A DNA stretch of 64,000 nucleotides from Sunxiuqinia rutila (GTDB lineage: Bacteria; Bacteroidota; Bacteroidia; Bacteroidales; Prolixibacteraceae). How positions within the stretch are numbered: position 1 is the stretch's first letter; each line of letters begins with the position of its first letter. The DNA lies in assembly GCF_050589705.1 (NCBI RefSeq), contig NZ_JBNGOT010000015.1:60792-124791 (forward strand), read 5' to 3'. The notes under the pieces were generated by a model, which ran no database searches, was not told the origin of the DNA, and worked only from the letters and a program-made list of their open reading frames with translations. Position numbers and translations under genes: made by a program. Below are positions 35,273 to 44,267 of the stretch, piece after piece.

Positions 35273-35742
35273 CCATTTCATTCGCCTCATGCCATTTGAA
35301 AAAAATGGGTAATGAGTTAGCTCATAACAAGAATGATTAACGACTTCCCTTAGGTCGGAATCATTCTTGTTATTCAATTTCTATTATTTTGTCCCCAAAC
35401 TCTATAAAAAATACCACTCTGACCGATTAAAAAAAACAGAGCGTACAGAAAGCTCCCAAAAACTTCGTTGTTCCTGCTTAAGCAATTACCTCTAACTAAT
35501 ATTCTCAAAGTAAAAAAGGCAAGGCTCAAATCACAAACTCCACACAAAAAGCCGCTTTTATTCACTTCTTCCTCCTCTCCTCCTTCCTCCTGGATATAAT
35601 AATCTGAATTTCTCCTTATCTCCACTTACAACTTGCTTTTAAGCTGATATTTCCCTAAATTATATCTCGAAACAGCGACCATTCAAGTCATTACAAGATA
35701 TTGACCCATTTCACAATTAGAAATTTAATATCTCCTCAAATT
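35273..35742. other. Gap between locus 3 and the efflux operon
   Basis: 470 bp. It begins with the hairpin at 35326-35371. The rest is AT-rich with nothing recognised; no clear TAnnTTTG promoter was found before the efflux genes. Confidence 0.4.
35326..35371 (+). terminator. Long hairpin closing locus 3
   Basis: Perfect 13-bp arms AACAAGAATGATT and AATCATTCTTGTT, with an inner CGAC/GTCG stem. Only a modest T-rich tail follows, so it may act as a terminator or as a 3' mRNA stabiliser. Confidence 0.6.
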
Positions 35743-36888
35743 ATGACAAAAACATTCGCCTTGGCACTAATCCTTACCTTTGTGGTAGGATGTGCTCCCC
35801 AGAAACCCACCTTTGAGCCCCCTGTAATTCCGGTGTACAAAGCCTCAATGGAGGAGGTAGAGGTCTACAAAGATTTTATCGGTCAAACCTATGGCCTTTA
35901 TGATATTTCCGTTCGAGCCCGCGTTGATGGGTATTTGGAAGGCATTCATTTTAAAGAAGGCGGAAAAGTCAAAAAAGGGCAATTGCTCTACTCCATCGAT
36001 CCGGCTCCTTTAAATGCAAAAGTAGCTGAAGCCATGAGCCTTTTGGCCCAGGCAAAAACCAACCTGATTAAAGCTGAAAGCGACTACAACCGCTACAAAC
36101 CACTTGTTGCTAATAAAGCCGTCAGTCAAAGTGATTATGACGCTGTTGTTGCCAGCTATGGGGCAGCCCAAGCCTCACTGGAAGCAGCCCAGGCCTCACT
36201 CGACTATGCCAAAATTCAGCAAAGCTACACGAAAATATACGCTCCAATCAGCGGCATTATCGGAGCTTCAGAAGCAAAGACCGGAGATTATGTCGGGCTT
36301 GCTCCCAACCCGGTTGTGCTGAATACAATATCTCAACTAGACACCATCCTGGTTCACTTCTACTTAACCGAATTGCAATACCTGAACATTTCTCAACTCG
36401 AAAAAGCCCAGCAAGCCATTGCGGAACCAAACAAACAGGAAAAAGAAGCAGAGGTTCAGCTTTTCTTTGCCAACGGTAGCCGACATACTCACTTGGGAAG
36501 GGTTGATTTTGTTGGACGGAACATTAATCCAACAACCGGAACAATTCTGGTGCAAGCCTCTTTCCCCAACCCCAAAGAAACCATACGCCCCGGACAATTT
36601 GCCCGCTTAAGAATCGGTTTTGCCGAACGGGCCAAAGCAGTAGTCATTCCGTTAAAGTGCTTACAGGAAGTTCAGGGGCAATACCACGTCTATGTGGTAA
36701 ACGACAAGGACGAAGTAGAATTCAGATCTGTTGAGGCTGGTGAAACCCTGCAGGACATCGTGATTATTCGCCAGGGAATCAGCCCGGGAGATTTGGTCAT
36801 TCTTGAAGGAACCAACCGGGTTCGAACAGGAATGCAAATAACTCCTCAACCACAAGAGTTTGTTAGTGTACGCAACGAAGAACAATAA
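35743..36888 (+). CDS. RND efflux periplasmic adaptor (membrane fusion protein)
   Basis: 381-residue lipoprotein adaptor that links an RND pump to an outer-membrane channel. The ATG at 35743 is chosen because it starts directly with a lipoprotein signal (TKTFALALILTFVVGC); the frame is open further up to a TTG at 35701 but that extension lacks signal features. Adaptor hallmarks: ISVRARVDGYLEGIHFKEGGKVKKGQLLYSIDP (lipoyl half), an alpha-helical hairpin at about 100-160, YTKIYAPISGIIGASEAKTGDYV, and a C-terminal barrel with PGQFARLRIG. First gene of a three-gene operon; 3 bp separate it from the pump gene. Confidence 0.93.
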   Translation: MTKTFALALILTFVVGCAPQKPTFEPPVIPVYKASMEEVEVYKDFIGQTYGLYDISVRARVDGYLEGIHFKEGGKVKKGQLLYSIDPAPLNAKVAEAMSLLAQAKTNLIKAESDYNRYKPLVANKAVSQSDYDAVVASYGAAQASLEAAQASLDYAKIQQSYTKIYAPISGIIGASEAKTGDYVGLAPNPVVLNTISQLDTILVHFYLTELQYLNISQLEKAQQAIAEPNKQEKEAEVQLFFANGSRHTHLGRVDFVGRNINPTTGTILVQASFPNPKETIRPGQFARLRIGFAERAKAVVIPLKCLQEVQGQYHVYVVNDKDEVEFRSVEAGETLQDIVIIRQGISPGDLVILEGTNRVRTGMQITPQPQEFVSVRNEEQ

Positions 36889-36891
36889 GCT

Positions 36892-39800
36892 ATGGGAAAT
36901 TTTTTCGTTAAACGGCCCATCGTGGCCATGGTTATTGCGATCGTTATTCTGATCGTCGGAGGGATCTCGGCCATACAACTTCCCATGGAACAGTTCCCTG
37001 ACATTACGCCACCAATGGTTCAGGTAAGAGCTCAGTACAGTGGAGCCAATGCCATCAATGTAGAACAATCAGTTGCTACGCCTTTGGAACAGGAAATCAA
37101 TGGTGTGGAAAACATGCTTTACATGAAATCGACCAACGCCAACGACGGCAGTATGGTCATTAGTATTTCATTTGAAATAGGCACTGATCCGGACATGAAT
37201 ACGGTGTTTGCCCAAAACAGGGCCTCTGCCGCTACGGCCAAACTCCCGGAAGAGGTTAAACGAATGGGGGTCACCACCAAAAAAAGCATGAGTAGCATTG
37301 TTATGGCTTTGGCCATTTATAGCGATGGACGATACGATCAGAAATTTTTGGGGAACTATTCCATCATCAACATTCAAGATGTCCTGGCACGGGTTAGAGG
37401 AGTAGGCCGTGTCACCGTCATGGGAGCCGGCAACTACTCCATGCGTATTTGGATCAAGCCGGACCGGCTGTCGCAATTAAACTTAACCGTACCTGAAATT
37501 ACCAATGCCATCCGGCAGCAAAACACCATTGTTCCCGGAGGTAAGTTTGGCGCCGAACCGGCCCCTCCAGGCACCGAACACACCTACACCGTTACTTTAC
37601 CCGACAGGCTGGTTACAGCTGAGGAGTTTGGAGAGATTGCCATTCGCACCAACCAGGACGGTAGTCAGCTCAAACTAAAAGATGTAGCCACCATCGAGCT
37701 GGGATCGGAAAGCTACAATACCGAAGCCCACTACCAGGGAAAACCCTGCGCTCTAATTTCCATTTATCAGTCTCCAGGAACCAACGCGGTTACCATGGGT
37801 GAAGAAATTATTAAAACCATGGATGAGCTGGCAGCCTCCTTTCCTGAAGGAATACAATACGAAACAGCATTGGATGCCACAGCTCCTATTACTGCAGGAC
37901 TTAAAGAAGTAGTCATCACCCTCATTGTTGCTTTAATTCTGGTCATCCTTGTCGTATTCCTGTTTATTCAGGATTGGCGGGCAACCCTTATTCCAACCAT
38001 TGCCATCCCGGTTTCTTTAATCGGAGCATTTGCCATTTTTCCATTGTTGGGATTCACCATCAACACCCTCTCCTTGCTGGGACTTGTTCTTGCCATCGGA
38101 ATTGTGGTGGATGATGCCATTGTGGTTGTCGAAGCCGTGCAGGTTAATATAGAAAACGGCATGGATCGGAAAACGGCCACCATTGCTGCCATGAAAGAGG
38201 TTACGGCTCCGGTTATAGCCACCACGCTGGTGCTTGTTGCCGTATTTATTCCGGTAGCCTCCATGGGCGGAATCACCGGTCGGCTGTATCAGCAATTTGC
38301 CATTACCGTGGCTGTTTCCGTGGTATTTTCATCGGTCAATGCCTTGACCCTGTCCCCTGCCCTGGCCTCCATTCTCTTGCGAAAACCAACATTGCCCGGC
38401 GGTTTGCTTGGTCGCTTTTTCAAAACCTTCAACAAGGCTTTTGACCGAGGCTCCGTCAACTACATGAAAGTAACCCATATTGTTGCCCGGAAGATCACGC
38501 GAAGTATCCTGTTCCTGGTCATGACGGTGGTCTTAACAGTTGTTGTCAGCCTGTTTGTTCCCGAAGGATTCATCCCCGAAGAAGATCAAGGCTATCTGTT
38601 TGTAAACATGCAGCTTCCTGATGCGGCCTCGCTGCAACGCTCGACTAAAGTCGTTGATGACGTACAAGCGATCCTTGAAAATGTCGAAGAGATTCAAAGT
38701 GTCGCTTCCGTTGCAGGCTTTAACCTGCTTTCAGGAAGTATGTCCACCAACTCAGCCATATGTTTTATTACCTTGAAGAGATGGGATGAACGCAAGCTAA
38801 AAGCCAACCAGGTTGCTCAAAAGCTAAACATGCTTTTCAACCAAAACATCAAAGCAGCCCAGGTGCTCTCTTTCGGTCCTCCTGCCATTCCTGGCCTTGG
38901 AAACGGCTCAGGCTTTACCCTCATGTTGCAAGACAAGCAGGGACACACGCCTCAATTCCTTTCAGAACAAAGCGAACTGTTTATACGAGCAGCCATGCAG
39001 CGGCCCGAAATTGCCAATATTTTCACCACCTACCGTTCGAATGTTCCCCAACGACGGCTAAACATTAATCGGGACAAAGCACTGAAAGCCGGTGTCCAGT
39101 TGAATGACCTTTACACCACCATCAGTGCCTTTTTAGGAGGTGCTTACATTAACGACTTCAACCGGTTTGGACGACTATACAAAGCCTACTTACAGGCGGC
39201 TCCTGAATATCGTCAGGATGGCAATCAACTCAACATGTATTTCATTAAAAACAGCGATGGGGTTAGCCTGCCACTTTCTTCACTGGTCACAGTTGAAAAA
39301 AGCTCCGGAGCAGACTACACCAACCGTTTCAACCTTTACCGGGCTGTTGAACTGTCGGGTTCGCCAGCTTCCGGATACAGTTCAGCGCAAGCCCTTACAG
39401 CCTTGGAAGAAGTCGCTCAGGAAGTATTGCCTCCGGGCATGGGATACGAGTGGGCCAACATGTCGTACCAGGAGAAAAAAGCAAGTGGCTCGGGAGCAAT
39501 CGTTTTTGTCTTCGCTTTAATCTTTGTCTTCCTGATTTTGGCTGCACAATACGAAAGTTGGTCGCTCCCTTTCAGCATTCTGCTCGGAACGCCATTTGCC
39601 ATTCTTGGAGCCATGCTTTTTGTTTTACTTGCACGCTTTATAAGCCCCAGCTTCGAGAACAATGTATTTATGCAGATTTCGCTGGTTATGCTCATTGCCA
39701 TGGCCGCAAAAAATGCCATTCTGATTGTTGAGTTTGCTAAAATCAAATTTGATGAAGGCATGAGCTTATATGATGCAGCCATTGAATCGGCACGGCTCCG

Positions 39801-40038
39801 TTTTCGTCCCATTTTGATGACTGCCTTTTCATTCATCCTCGGCGTATTACCTCTTGTTGTAGCATCCGGAGCCGGAGCCGAAGCCCGCAAAGTGATGGGC
39901 ATGGCCTTATTCGGAGGAATGACCATCGCCACTTTACTTGGAGTCGTCATGTATCCGATGTTATTTGTTTTCATCGGAAAGCTGGCTAAATACGAAGAAA
40001 AAAGAGCATTAGCCAATCAACAAAAACCAAAAGAGTAG
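36892..40038 (+). CDS. RND (HAE1 family) inner-membrane efflux pump
   Basis: 1048-residue proton-driven drug/metabolite exporter of the AcrB type. It opens with FFVKRPIVAMVIAIVILIVGG (TM1). The usual two halves follow, each with large periplasmic loops; the charged TM4 segment GLVLAIGIVVDDAIVVVEAV contains the paired Asp residues of the proton relay, and GPPAIPGLGNGSGF lies in the second periplasmic porter part. The C-terminal TM set includes FRPILMTAFSFILGVLPLV. Length matches the family. It would form the tripartite complex with the adaptor upstream and the channel downstream. Substrate range cannot be read from the sequence. Confidence 0.95.
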   Translation: MGNFFVKRPIVAMVIAIVILIVGGISAIQLPMEQFPDITPPMVQVRAQYSGANAINVEQSVATPLEQEINGVENMLYMKSTNANDGSMVISISFEIGTDPDMNTVFAQNRASAATAKLPEEVKRMGVTTKKSMSSIVMALAIYSDGRYDQKFLGNYSIINIQDVLARVRGVGRVTVMGAGNYSMRIWIKPDRLSQLNLTVPEITNAIRQQNTIVPGGKFGAEPAPPGTEHTYTVTLPDRLVTAEEFGEIAIRTNQDGSQLKLKDVATIELGSESYNTEAHYQGKPCALISIYQSPGTNAVTMGEEIIKTMDELAASFPEGIQYETALDATAPITAGLKEVVITLIVALILVILVVFLFIQDWRATLIPTIAIPVSLIGAFAIFPLLGFTINTLSLLGLVLAIGIVVDDAIVVVEAVQVNIENGMDRKTATIAAMKEVTAPVIATTLVLVAVFIPVASMGGITGRLYQQFAITVAVSVVFSSVNALTLSPALASILLRKPTLPGGLLGRFFKTFNKAFDRGSVNYMKVTHIVARKITRSILFLVMTVVLTVVVSLFVPEGFIPEEDQGYLFVNMQLPDAASLQRSTKVVDDVQAILENVEEIQSVASVAGFNLLSGSMSTNSAICFITLKRWDERKLKANQVAQKLNMLFNQNIKAAQVLSFGPPAIPGLGNGSGFTLMLQDKQGHTPQFLSEQSELFIRAAMQRPEIANIFTTYRSNVPQRRLNINRDKALKAGVQLNDLYTTISAFLGGAYINDFNRFGRLYKAYLQAAPEYRQDGNQLNMYFIKNSDGVSLPLSSLVTVEKSSGADYTNRFNLYRAVELSGSPASGYSSAQALTALEEVAQEVLPPGMGYEWANMSYQEKKASGSGAIVFVFALIFVFLILAAQYESWSLPFSILLGTPFAILGAMLFVLLARFISPSFENNVFMQISLVMLIAMAAKNAILIVEFAKIKFDEGMSLYDAAIESARLRFRPILMTAFSFILGVLPLVVASGAGAEARKVMGMALFGGMTIATLLGVVMYPMLFVFIGKLAKYEEKRALANQQKPKE

Positions 40039-40042
40039 CCTT

Positions 40043-41416
40043 ATGAAAATGATTCGAGCCATCGCTTTGCTTTTTCTGGGAATCCTAATTCTCGGAGGAT
40101 GCAGAGTCGGAAAAAACTATACCCGACCCGAAGTTCAACTTCCGGAGCATTACCTTTTTGACGAAGAGAAAGCCAATTTTGACGATAAGCTGAAATGGTG
40201 GAACCTGTTTAATGATCCGGAATTGGATACCCTGATTCAAAAAGCATTGCACAACAATAAAGACCTGTTGGCCACTGCCCAAAGAGTTGAAGCCGTGCGC
40301 CACCAGTTGGCCATCCAAAAAGCTGATTTGTACCCGCAGTTTTCTTATTCAGGTACAGCCGGAAGAGGCAATTATGCGGGAAGCAAACTTCCCAACCCGG
40401 TCAACAGCTTTAACCTGATTGGACAAGCCAGTTGGGAACTGGATTTCTGGGGAAAAATAAGACGAATGAATGAAGCGGCTCAAGCCCAGTACCTGGCCAG
40501 CGAACATGGGTTAAATGCCTTACGGCTTTCGCTTGTCACTACCGTGGCAACGACCTATTTTCAAGTTCAGGAGTTTAACGCCAAACTGCAAATTGCTGAA
40601 TCGACCTATGCGATTAGGGATAGCTCCTACCAAATTTTGCAGTACCGCCTTGATGCAGGAATCATTCCGGCAATTGACCTGAACCATTCCCGAATTCAAA
40701 AAGCCATCGCCGAGGCAGCTATCCCTCTTTATAAGCGGTTGGCAACACAATCGGAGAATTTCCTGGCTTTCCTGATTGGCGAGTATCCCAGTCAGCAAGA
40801 CTATGCCAATAAGCTCAATGTTTACGCGCAGGTTCCGGAAATACCAGCAGGCATTCCTTCAAGTTTGTTGGACCGCCGACCGGATATCATGCAGGCAGAA
40901 CAAGAATTAATTGCCCAAACTGCAATGGTTGGCGTTGCGCAAGCATTGCGTTTGCCATCATTTAGTTTAACGGGCTTACTCGGTGTTGCCAGCAACGATT
41001 TAAGTGAGCTTACTTCTGGTGATCCGGCCTGGAATGTCAATGGAAGCCTTTTGGGACCGCTTTTCAACTGGCAAAAAAATGCCAACCGCGTAAAGGCTGA
41101 AGAAGCGCTTACCCAAGCGGCCATCCACCAATATGAAGGCATCGTTCTCCATGCTTTTCGAGAAGTAGAAGATGCCCTGGTAGCTATTCAAACCCTGAAA
41201 CAGGAAGAAAAAGCGATTCAGGAACATGTTGATGCTGCGGTTGAAGCTGCAAAACTTTCTGAAGAAAGGTATGACAAAGGAATTGCCAGCTACATCGAAT
41301 TTCTTGAAAGCCAGCGCCAGGCCTTTGATGCTCAAATGTCGTTAACCAGCAACAAACAGGATTTACTCGAAGCCTTTATCAATTTGTACCAGGCCTTGGG
41401 AGGAGGCTGGGAATAG
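40043..41416 (+). CDS. Outer-membrane efflux channel (OprM/TolC-type lipoprotein)
   Basis: 457-residue outer-membrane factor. The lipobox is LILGGC (Cys about 20), followed by RVGKNYTRPEVQLPEHY typical of OprM/NodT-like channels. Two structural repeats with long helices are visible (EAVRHQLAIQKADLYPQFSYSG; RPDIMQAEQELIAQTAMVGVAQALRLPSFSLTG). It ends the efflux operon, 4 bp after the pump gene. Confidence 0.93.
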   Translation: MKMIRAIALLFLGILILGGCRVGKNYTRPEVQLPEHYLFDEEKANFDDKLKWWNLFNDPELDTLIQKALHNNKDLLATAQRVEAVRHQLAIQKADLYPQFSYSGTAGRGNYAGSKLPNPVNSFNLIGQASWELDFWGKIRRMNEAAQAQYLASEHGLNALRLSLVTTVATTYFQVQEFNAKLQIAESTYAIRDSSYQILQYRLDAGIIPAIDLNHSRIQKAIAEAAIPLYKRLATQSENFLAFLIGEYPSQQDYANKLNVYAQVPEIPAGIPSSLLDRRPDIMQAEQELIAQTAMVGVAQALRLPSFSLTGLLGVASNDLSELTSGDPAWNVNGSLLGPLFNWQKNANRVKAEEALTQAAIHQYEGIVLHAFREVEDALVAIQTLKQEEKAIQEHVDAAVEAAKLSEERYDKGIASYIEFLESQRQAFDAQMSLTSNKQDLLEAFINLYQALGGGWE

Positions 41417-41417
41417 A

Positions 41418-41435
41418 GCACTTGTGAAGAAGTGC
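41418..41435 (+). terminator. Small hairpin after efflux operon
   Basis: GCACTT and AAGTGC around GTGAAG, right after the channel stop codon. There is no T run, so terminator function is uncertain. Confidence 0.3.
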
Positions 41436-41637
41436 CTAAAGTTGGAGAAAAAGAGTGCCCGGAGAATGGTGATCAGTGGTTGGTGACTGGGTGGTTATGA
41501 GTGCCTGTCTAATGCCTATTGTCTTGATTATGAGAATCCGGGCATCTAAAGTCTATTATCCATCTTCTAATGCCTTGATTCCTGCTTCTAAGATCCCGTC
41601 CGGCTTAGGAATGACTTCACTCCCCTTCTGCCCCCTC

Positions 41638-42513
41638 TCAACGCTTACGGTAAGCCCGGGGAGTCACATTCATCACTTTTCGGAACTGTCTTGAAAAATA
41701 GAACTGGTCATCGTAACCCAGTTGATAAGCCACTTCAGCAATACTAAGCGATCGCTTATCCAAAAGCTGACAGGCTCGCTGAATCTTTAATTGTATAAAG
41801 TATTCAATCGGAGAATAACCCGTTCTATTTTGGAACGTACGCGAGTAATGCGATGCAGAAAGGGCAACAACCGAAGCGATTTGCTCCAACTTCAATTTTC
41901 GATCCAGATTTTCGAGCATGTAATTAATGGTTTGAGCAACCACATCATCTTCATCTGATAATTTGACCTCGCGAAATTGTTGCACATGTGAAAAAGAAGC
42001 CAACAGGTATCGCAAACAAAGGTTGACATATTCCAGCGTCTCCTGACTATAACCACGTTCCAGGTTACGAAAGATTTCAGCAAACAGGTTGAGGCGATCA
42101 TGTATTCGTGAATTTCGCTCCCGCTTAATATCAAAACACGCCCCCGACAAACGATGATAAAGCATCGCTTTTTCTCCGGTAAAGTGAATCCAATAGATTG
42201 ACCATGGCTGCTTTGAAGACGAATGATAAGCATGACCAACTCCAGCAGGGATAATAAAATATTGATCGGCATGAATCGGATAATCCGTTTCCTTTACGTG
42301 AATCACCCCTTCGCCATCCAGGCAATAAATCAAAATATACTGAGCACTTCCACGCTCTCGAAATCTAAAGTGATACCTGGCTTGCGGGTAATAACCAATG
42401 TCGGTAAAATACAAATCATTAATCAACCGGTTTTGCCTGATCAGATTAACGACCTTCTCGGGCAGAACAAAACTCAATTGTCCCGGAAATCCCTCTTCTT
42501 TTTTCATGAGCAA
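41638..42513 (-). CDS. AraC family transcriptional regulator
   Basis: 291-residue DNA-binding regulator. The N-terminal ~150 residues form a cupin-like sensing domain (RFRERGSAQYILIYCLDGEGVIHVKE, DQYFIIPAGVGHAYHS). The C-terminal ~100 residues carry the two AraC helix-turn-helix units (LKLEQIASVVALSASHYSRTF and SIAEVAYQLGYDDQFYFSRQF). Divergent from the sugar-porter/glycosidase operon, with 353 bp between, so it is the likely controller of that operon, probably responding to a sugar taken up by it. A second Met two codons later is an equally possible start. Confidence 0.92.
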   Translation of the reverse strand: MLMKKEEGFPGQLSFVLPEKVVNLIRQNRLINDLYFTDIGYYPQARYHFRFRERGSAQYILIYCLDGEGVIHVKETDYPIHADQYFIIPAGVGHAYHSSSKQPWSIYWIHFTGEKAMLYHRLSGACFDIKRERNSRIHDRLNLFAEIFRNLERGYSQETLEYVNLCLRYLLASFSHVQQFREVKLSDEDDVVAQTINYMLENLDRKLKLEQIASVVALSASHYSRTFQNRTGYSPIEYFIQLKIQRACQLLDKRSLSIAEVAYQLGYDDQFYFSRQFRKVMNVTPRAYRKR

Positions 42514-42866
42514 CAGCTAGGTATAAAGATCACATACTTAATTAACTTATTCAATAACGATTCAAGCTTTCGAATTCCTGAGCTCCACCACACACCAATG
42601 ACTTAATGCCGACCGTCAATCTTAAATGAATACTGCCTAAATAACGAATCCGAATTCTTGACTGGACAAAACTATCAAAATAGCAACACATTACCAATAA
42701 CCACTAAGTTCAAATCTTTATAAAACCCTAAAAAGCAAACAGAAAACAAAAACAATAAAATATACCAAATAGCAAGATAATCCATAAAATCACAAAATAA
42801 TTCATTTGCCATTTGCTCATTTGGTGCTAGATTTGCCTTCAAGTATAACCCCATAAACCTAAACAC
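42514..42866. other. Divergent regulatory region araC-type gene / sugar porter operon
   Basis: 353 bp between divergent genes with no supported coding sequence. The right end holds the promoter at 42805-42835. The rest is AT-rich and is where operator sites of the AraC regulator would be expected; no clear inverted or direct repeat beyond the spaced TTTG steps was seen. Confidence 0.45.
42805..42835 (+). promoter_or_regulatory. Consensus Bacteroidota promoter of the glycosidase operon
   Basis: TTTG (42805-42808), a 19-bp spacer and TAGATTTG (42828-42835) match the housekeeping form TTTG and TAnnTTTG exactly. Predicted start near 42842, leaving a ~25-nt leader before the ATG at 42867. The spacer itself repeats TTTG at about 7-bp steps, giving alternative -33 boxes. 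Confidence 0.75.
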
Positions 42867-44246
42867 ATGAATAAAAGGTTCATTTTCGGCATCACACTCA
42901 TCTCTGCACTCGGAGGCCTGCTCTTTGGGTACGACTGGGTAGTCATTGGCGGTGCCAAACCTTTTTACGAACGTTTTTTCGACATTATCAACTCACCAAC
43001 CCTTCAGGGATGGGCCATGAGCAGCGCCCTAATCGGCTGCTTATTTGGAGCGCTGTCCTCCGGATTCATTTCCGATCGCTTCGGACGGAAACCATCGCTG
43101 ATTTGCGCTGCTGCTCTGTTTACCATTTCTGCTTTGGGAACGGGCTATGTTTCTCAATTTACCCCATTTATCATCTTCCGGCTGGTAGGTGGACTTGGCA
43201 TTGGATTAGCGTCTGCTATTTCGCCTGTTTACATTGCAGAAATTGCTCCGGCAGCAACGCGAGGGCGCCTGGTTTCAGTCAACCAACTTACCATCGTCAT
43301 TGGAATTTTGCTAGCGCAAATAATCAATTTGCTTATTGCTGACAAAGTTGATCCGGGAGCTTCTGATCAGGCAATCCTGAATTCCTGGAATGGGCAATGG
43401 GGATGGCGCTGGATGTTTTGGGCTGAACTGGCTCCGGCTTTACTGTTTTTCATTTTGGCATTCTTCATTCCGGAAAGTCCGCGCTTCCTTCTTAAGAAAG
43501 GAGATAATGCCGAAGCTCGAAAAATTCTATCACGCATTGGAGGCGCTGATTATGCCCGGCAGGAAGAAGCTAGCATCAACGAATCCTTTACCGAGCACTC
43601 CTCCCGAATCAACTGGAGCAAACTCCGTTCAAAAAAAATACGCCCAATACTTGTCATTGGCATTGTTCTGGCGGCATTCCAGCAATGGTGCGGAATCAAT
43701 GTCATTTTCAACTATGCTGAAGAGGTGTTTACCTCCGCCGGCTACTCGTTGAATGACATGCTGTTCAATATTGTTGTTACCGGAACAGTTAACCTGCTTT
43801 TCACCCTGCTTGCCATGCGGGTTGTTGACAGCTGGGGACGCCGAAAACTACTATTGACCGGATCTTTGGGATTAGCCGTCATCTACCTGACCATGGGCAT
43901 TTGTTTCTTTCTTGAATTGAAAGGCCTGGCTATTTTAAGCCTTGTATTGTTGGCGATTGCCACTTATGCCATGACCCTTGCACCGGTTACCTGGGTGGTT
44001 CTTTCCGAGATCTTCCCAAACAGCATTCGGGGAGCTGCAATGGCTATCGCCACCATGTCGCTTTGGATTGCCAGCTTTGTGCTCACCTATACCTTCCCAA
44101 TACTGAATAAATGGCTAAATGCCAGTGGCACATTCTGGCTTTATGCCTTTATCTGCATCGCAGGGTTCCTGTTTATTCTGAAGAAACTGCCTGAAACCAA
44201 AGGAAAAAGTTTGGAAGAAATTGAAAAATTAGAGACTGAAAGTTAA
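42867..44246 (+). CDS. MFS sugar porter (sugar:H+ symporter type)
   Basis: 459-residue inner-membrane transporter of the sugar porter family (XylE-like). Family signatures: DRFGRKPSL in loop 2-3, the RLVGGLGIGLASAISPVYIAEIAPAATRGR block, PESPRFLLKKG after TM6, DSWGRRKLLL in loop 8-9, and LPETKGKSLEEIE at the end of TM12. First gene of a six-gene operon with glycosidases and a sulfatase, so it likely takes up the monosaccharide or short oligosaccharide released by them. Which sugar is not determinable. Confidence 0.93.
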   Translation: MNKRFIFGITLISALGGLLFGYDWVVIGGAKPFYERFFDIINSPTLQGWAMSSALIGCLFGALSSGFISDRFGRKPSLICAAALFTISALGTGYVSQFTPFIIFRLVGGLGIGLASAISPVYIAEIAPAATRGRLVSVNQLTIVIGILLAQIINLLIADKVDPGASDQAILNSWNGQWGWRWMFWAELAPALLFFILAFFIPESPRFLLKKGDNAEARKILSRIGGADYARQEEASINESFTEHSSRINWSKLRSKKIRPILVIGIVLAAFQQWCGINVIFNYAEEVFTSAGYSLNDMLFNIVVTGTVNLLFTLLAMRVVDSWGRRKLLLTGSLGLAVIYLTMGICFFLELKGLAILSLVLLAIATYAMTLAPVTWVVLSEIFPNSIRGAAMAIATMSLWIASFVLTYTFPILNKWLNASGTFWLYAFICIAGFLFILKKLPETKGKSLEEIEKLETES

Positions 44247-44267
44247 ACTTACTATTATACAAAACAG

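Noticed and set aside
42675..42866. Small minus-strand frame upstream of the sugar porter
   Set aside because: It runs antisense over the consensus promoter and has no homologue I recognise; likely chance frame in AT-rich DNA.
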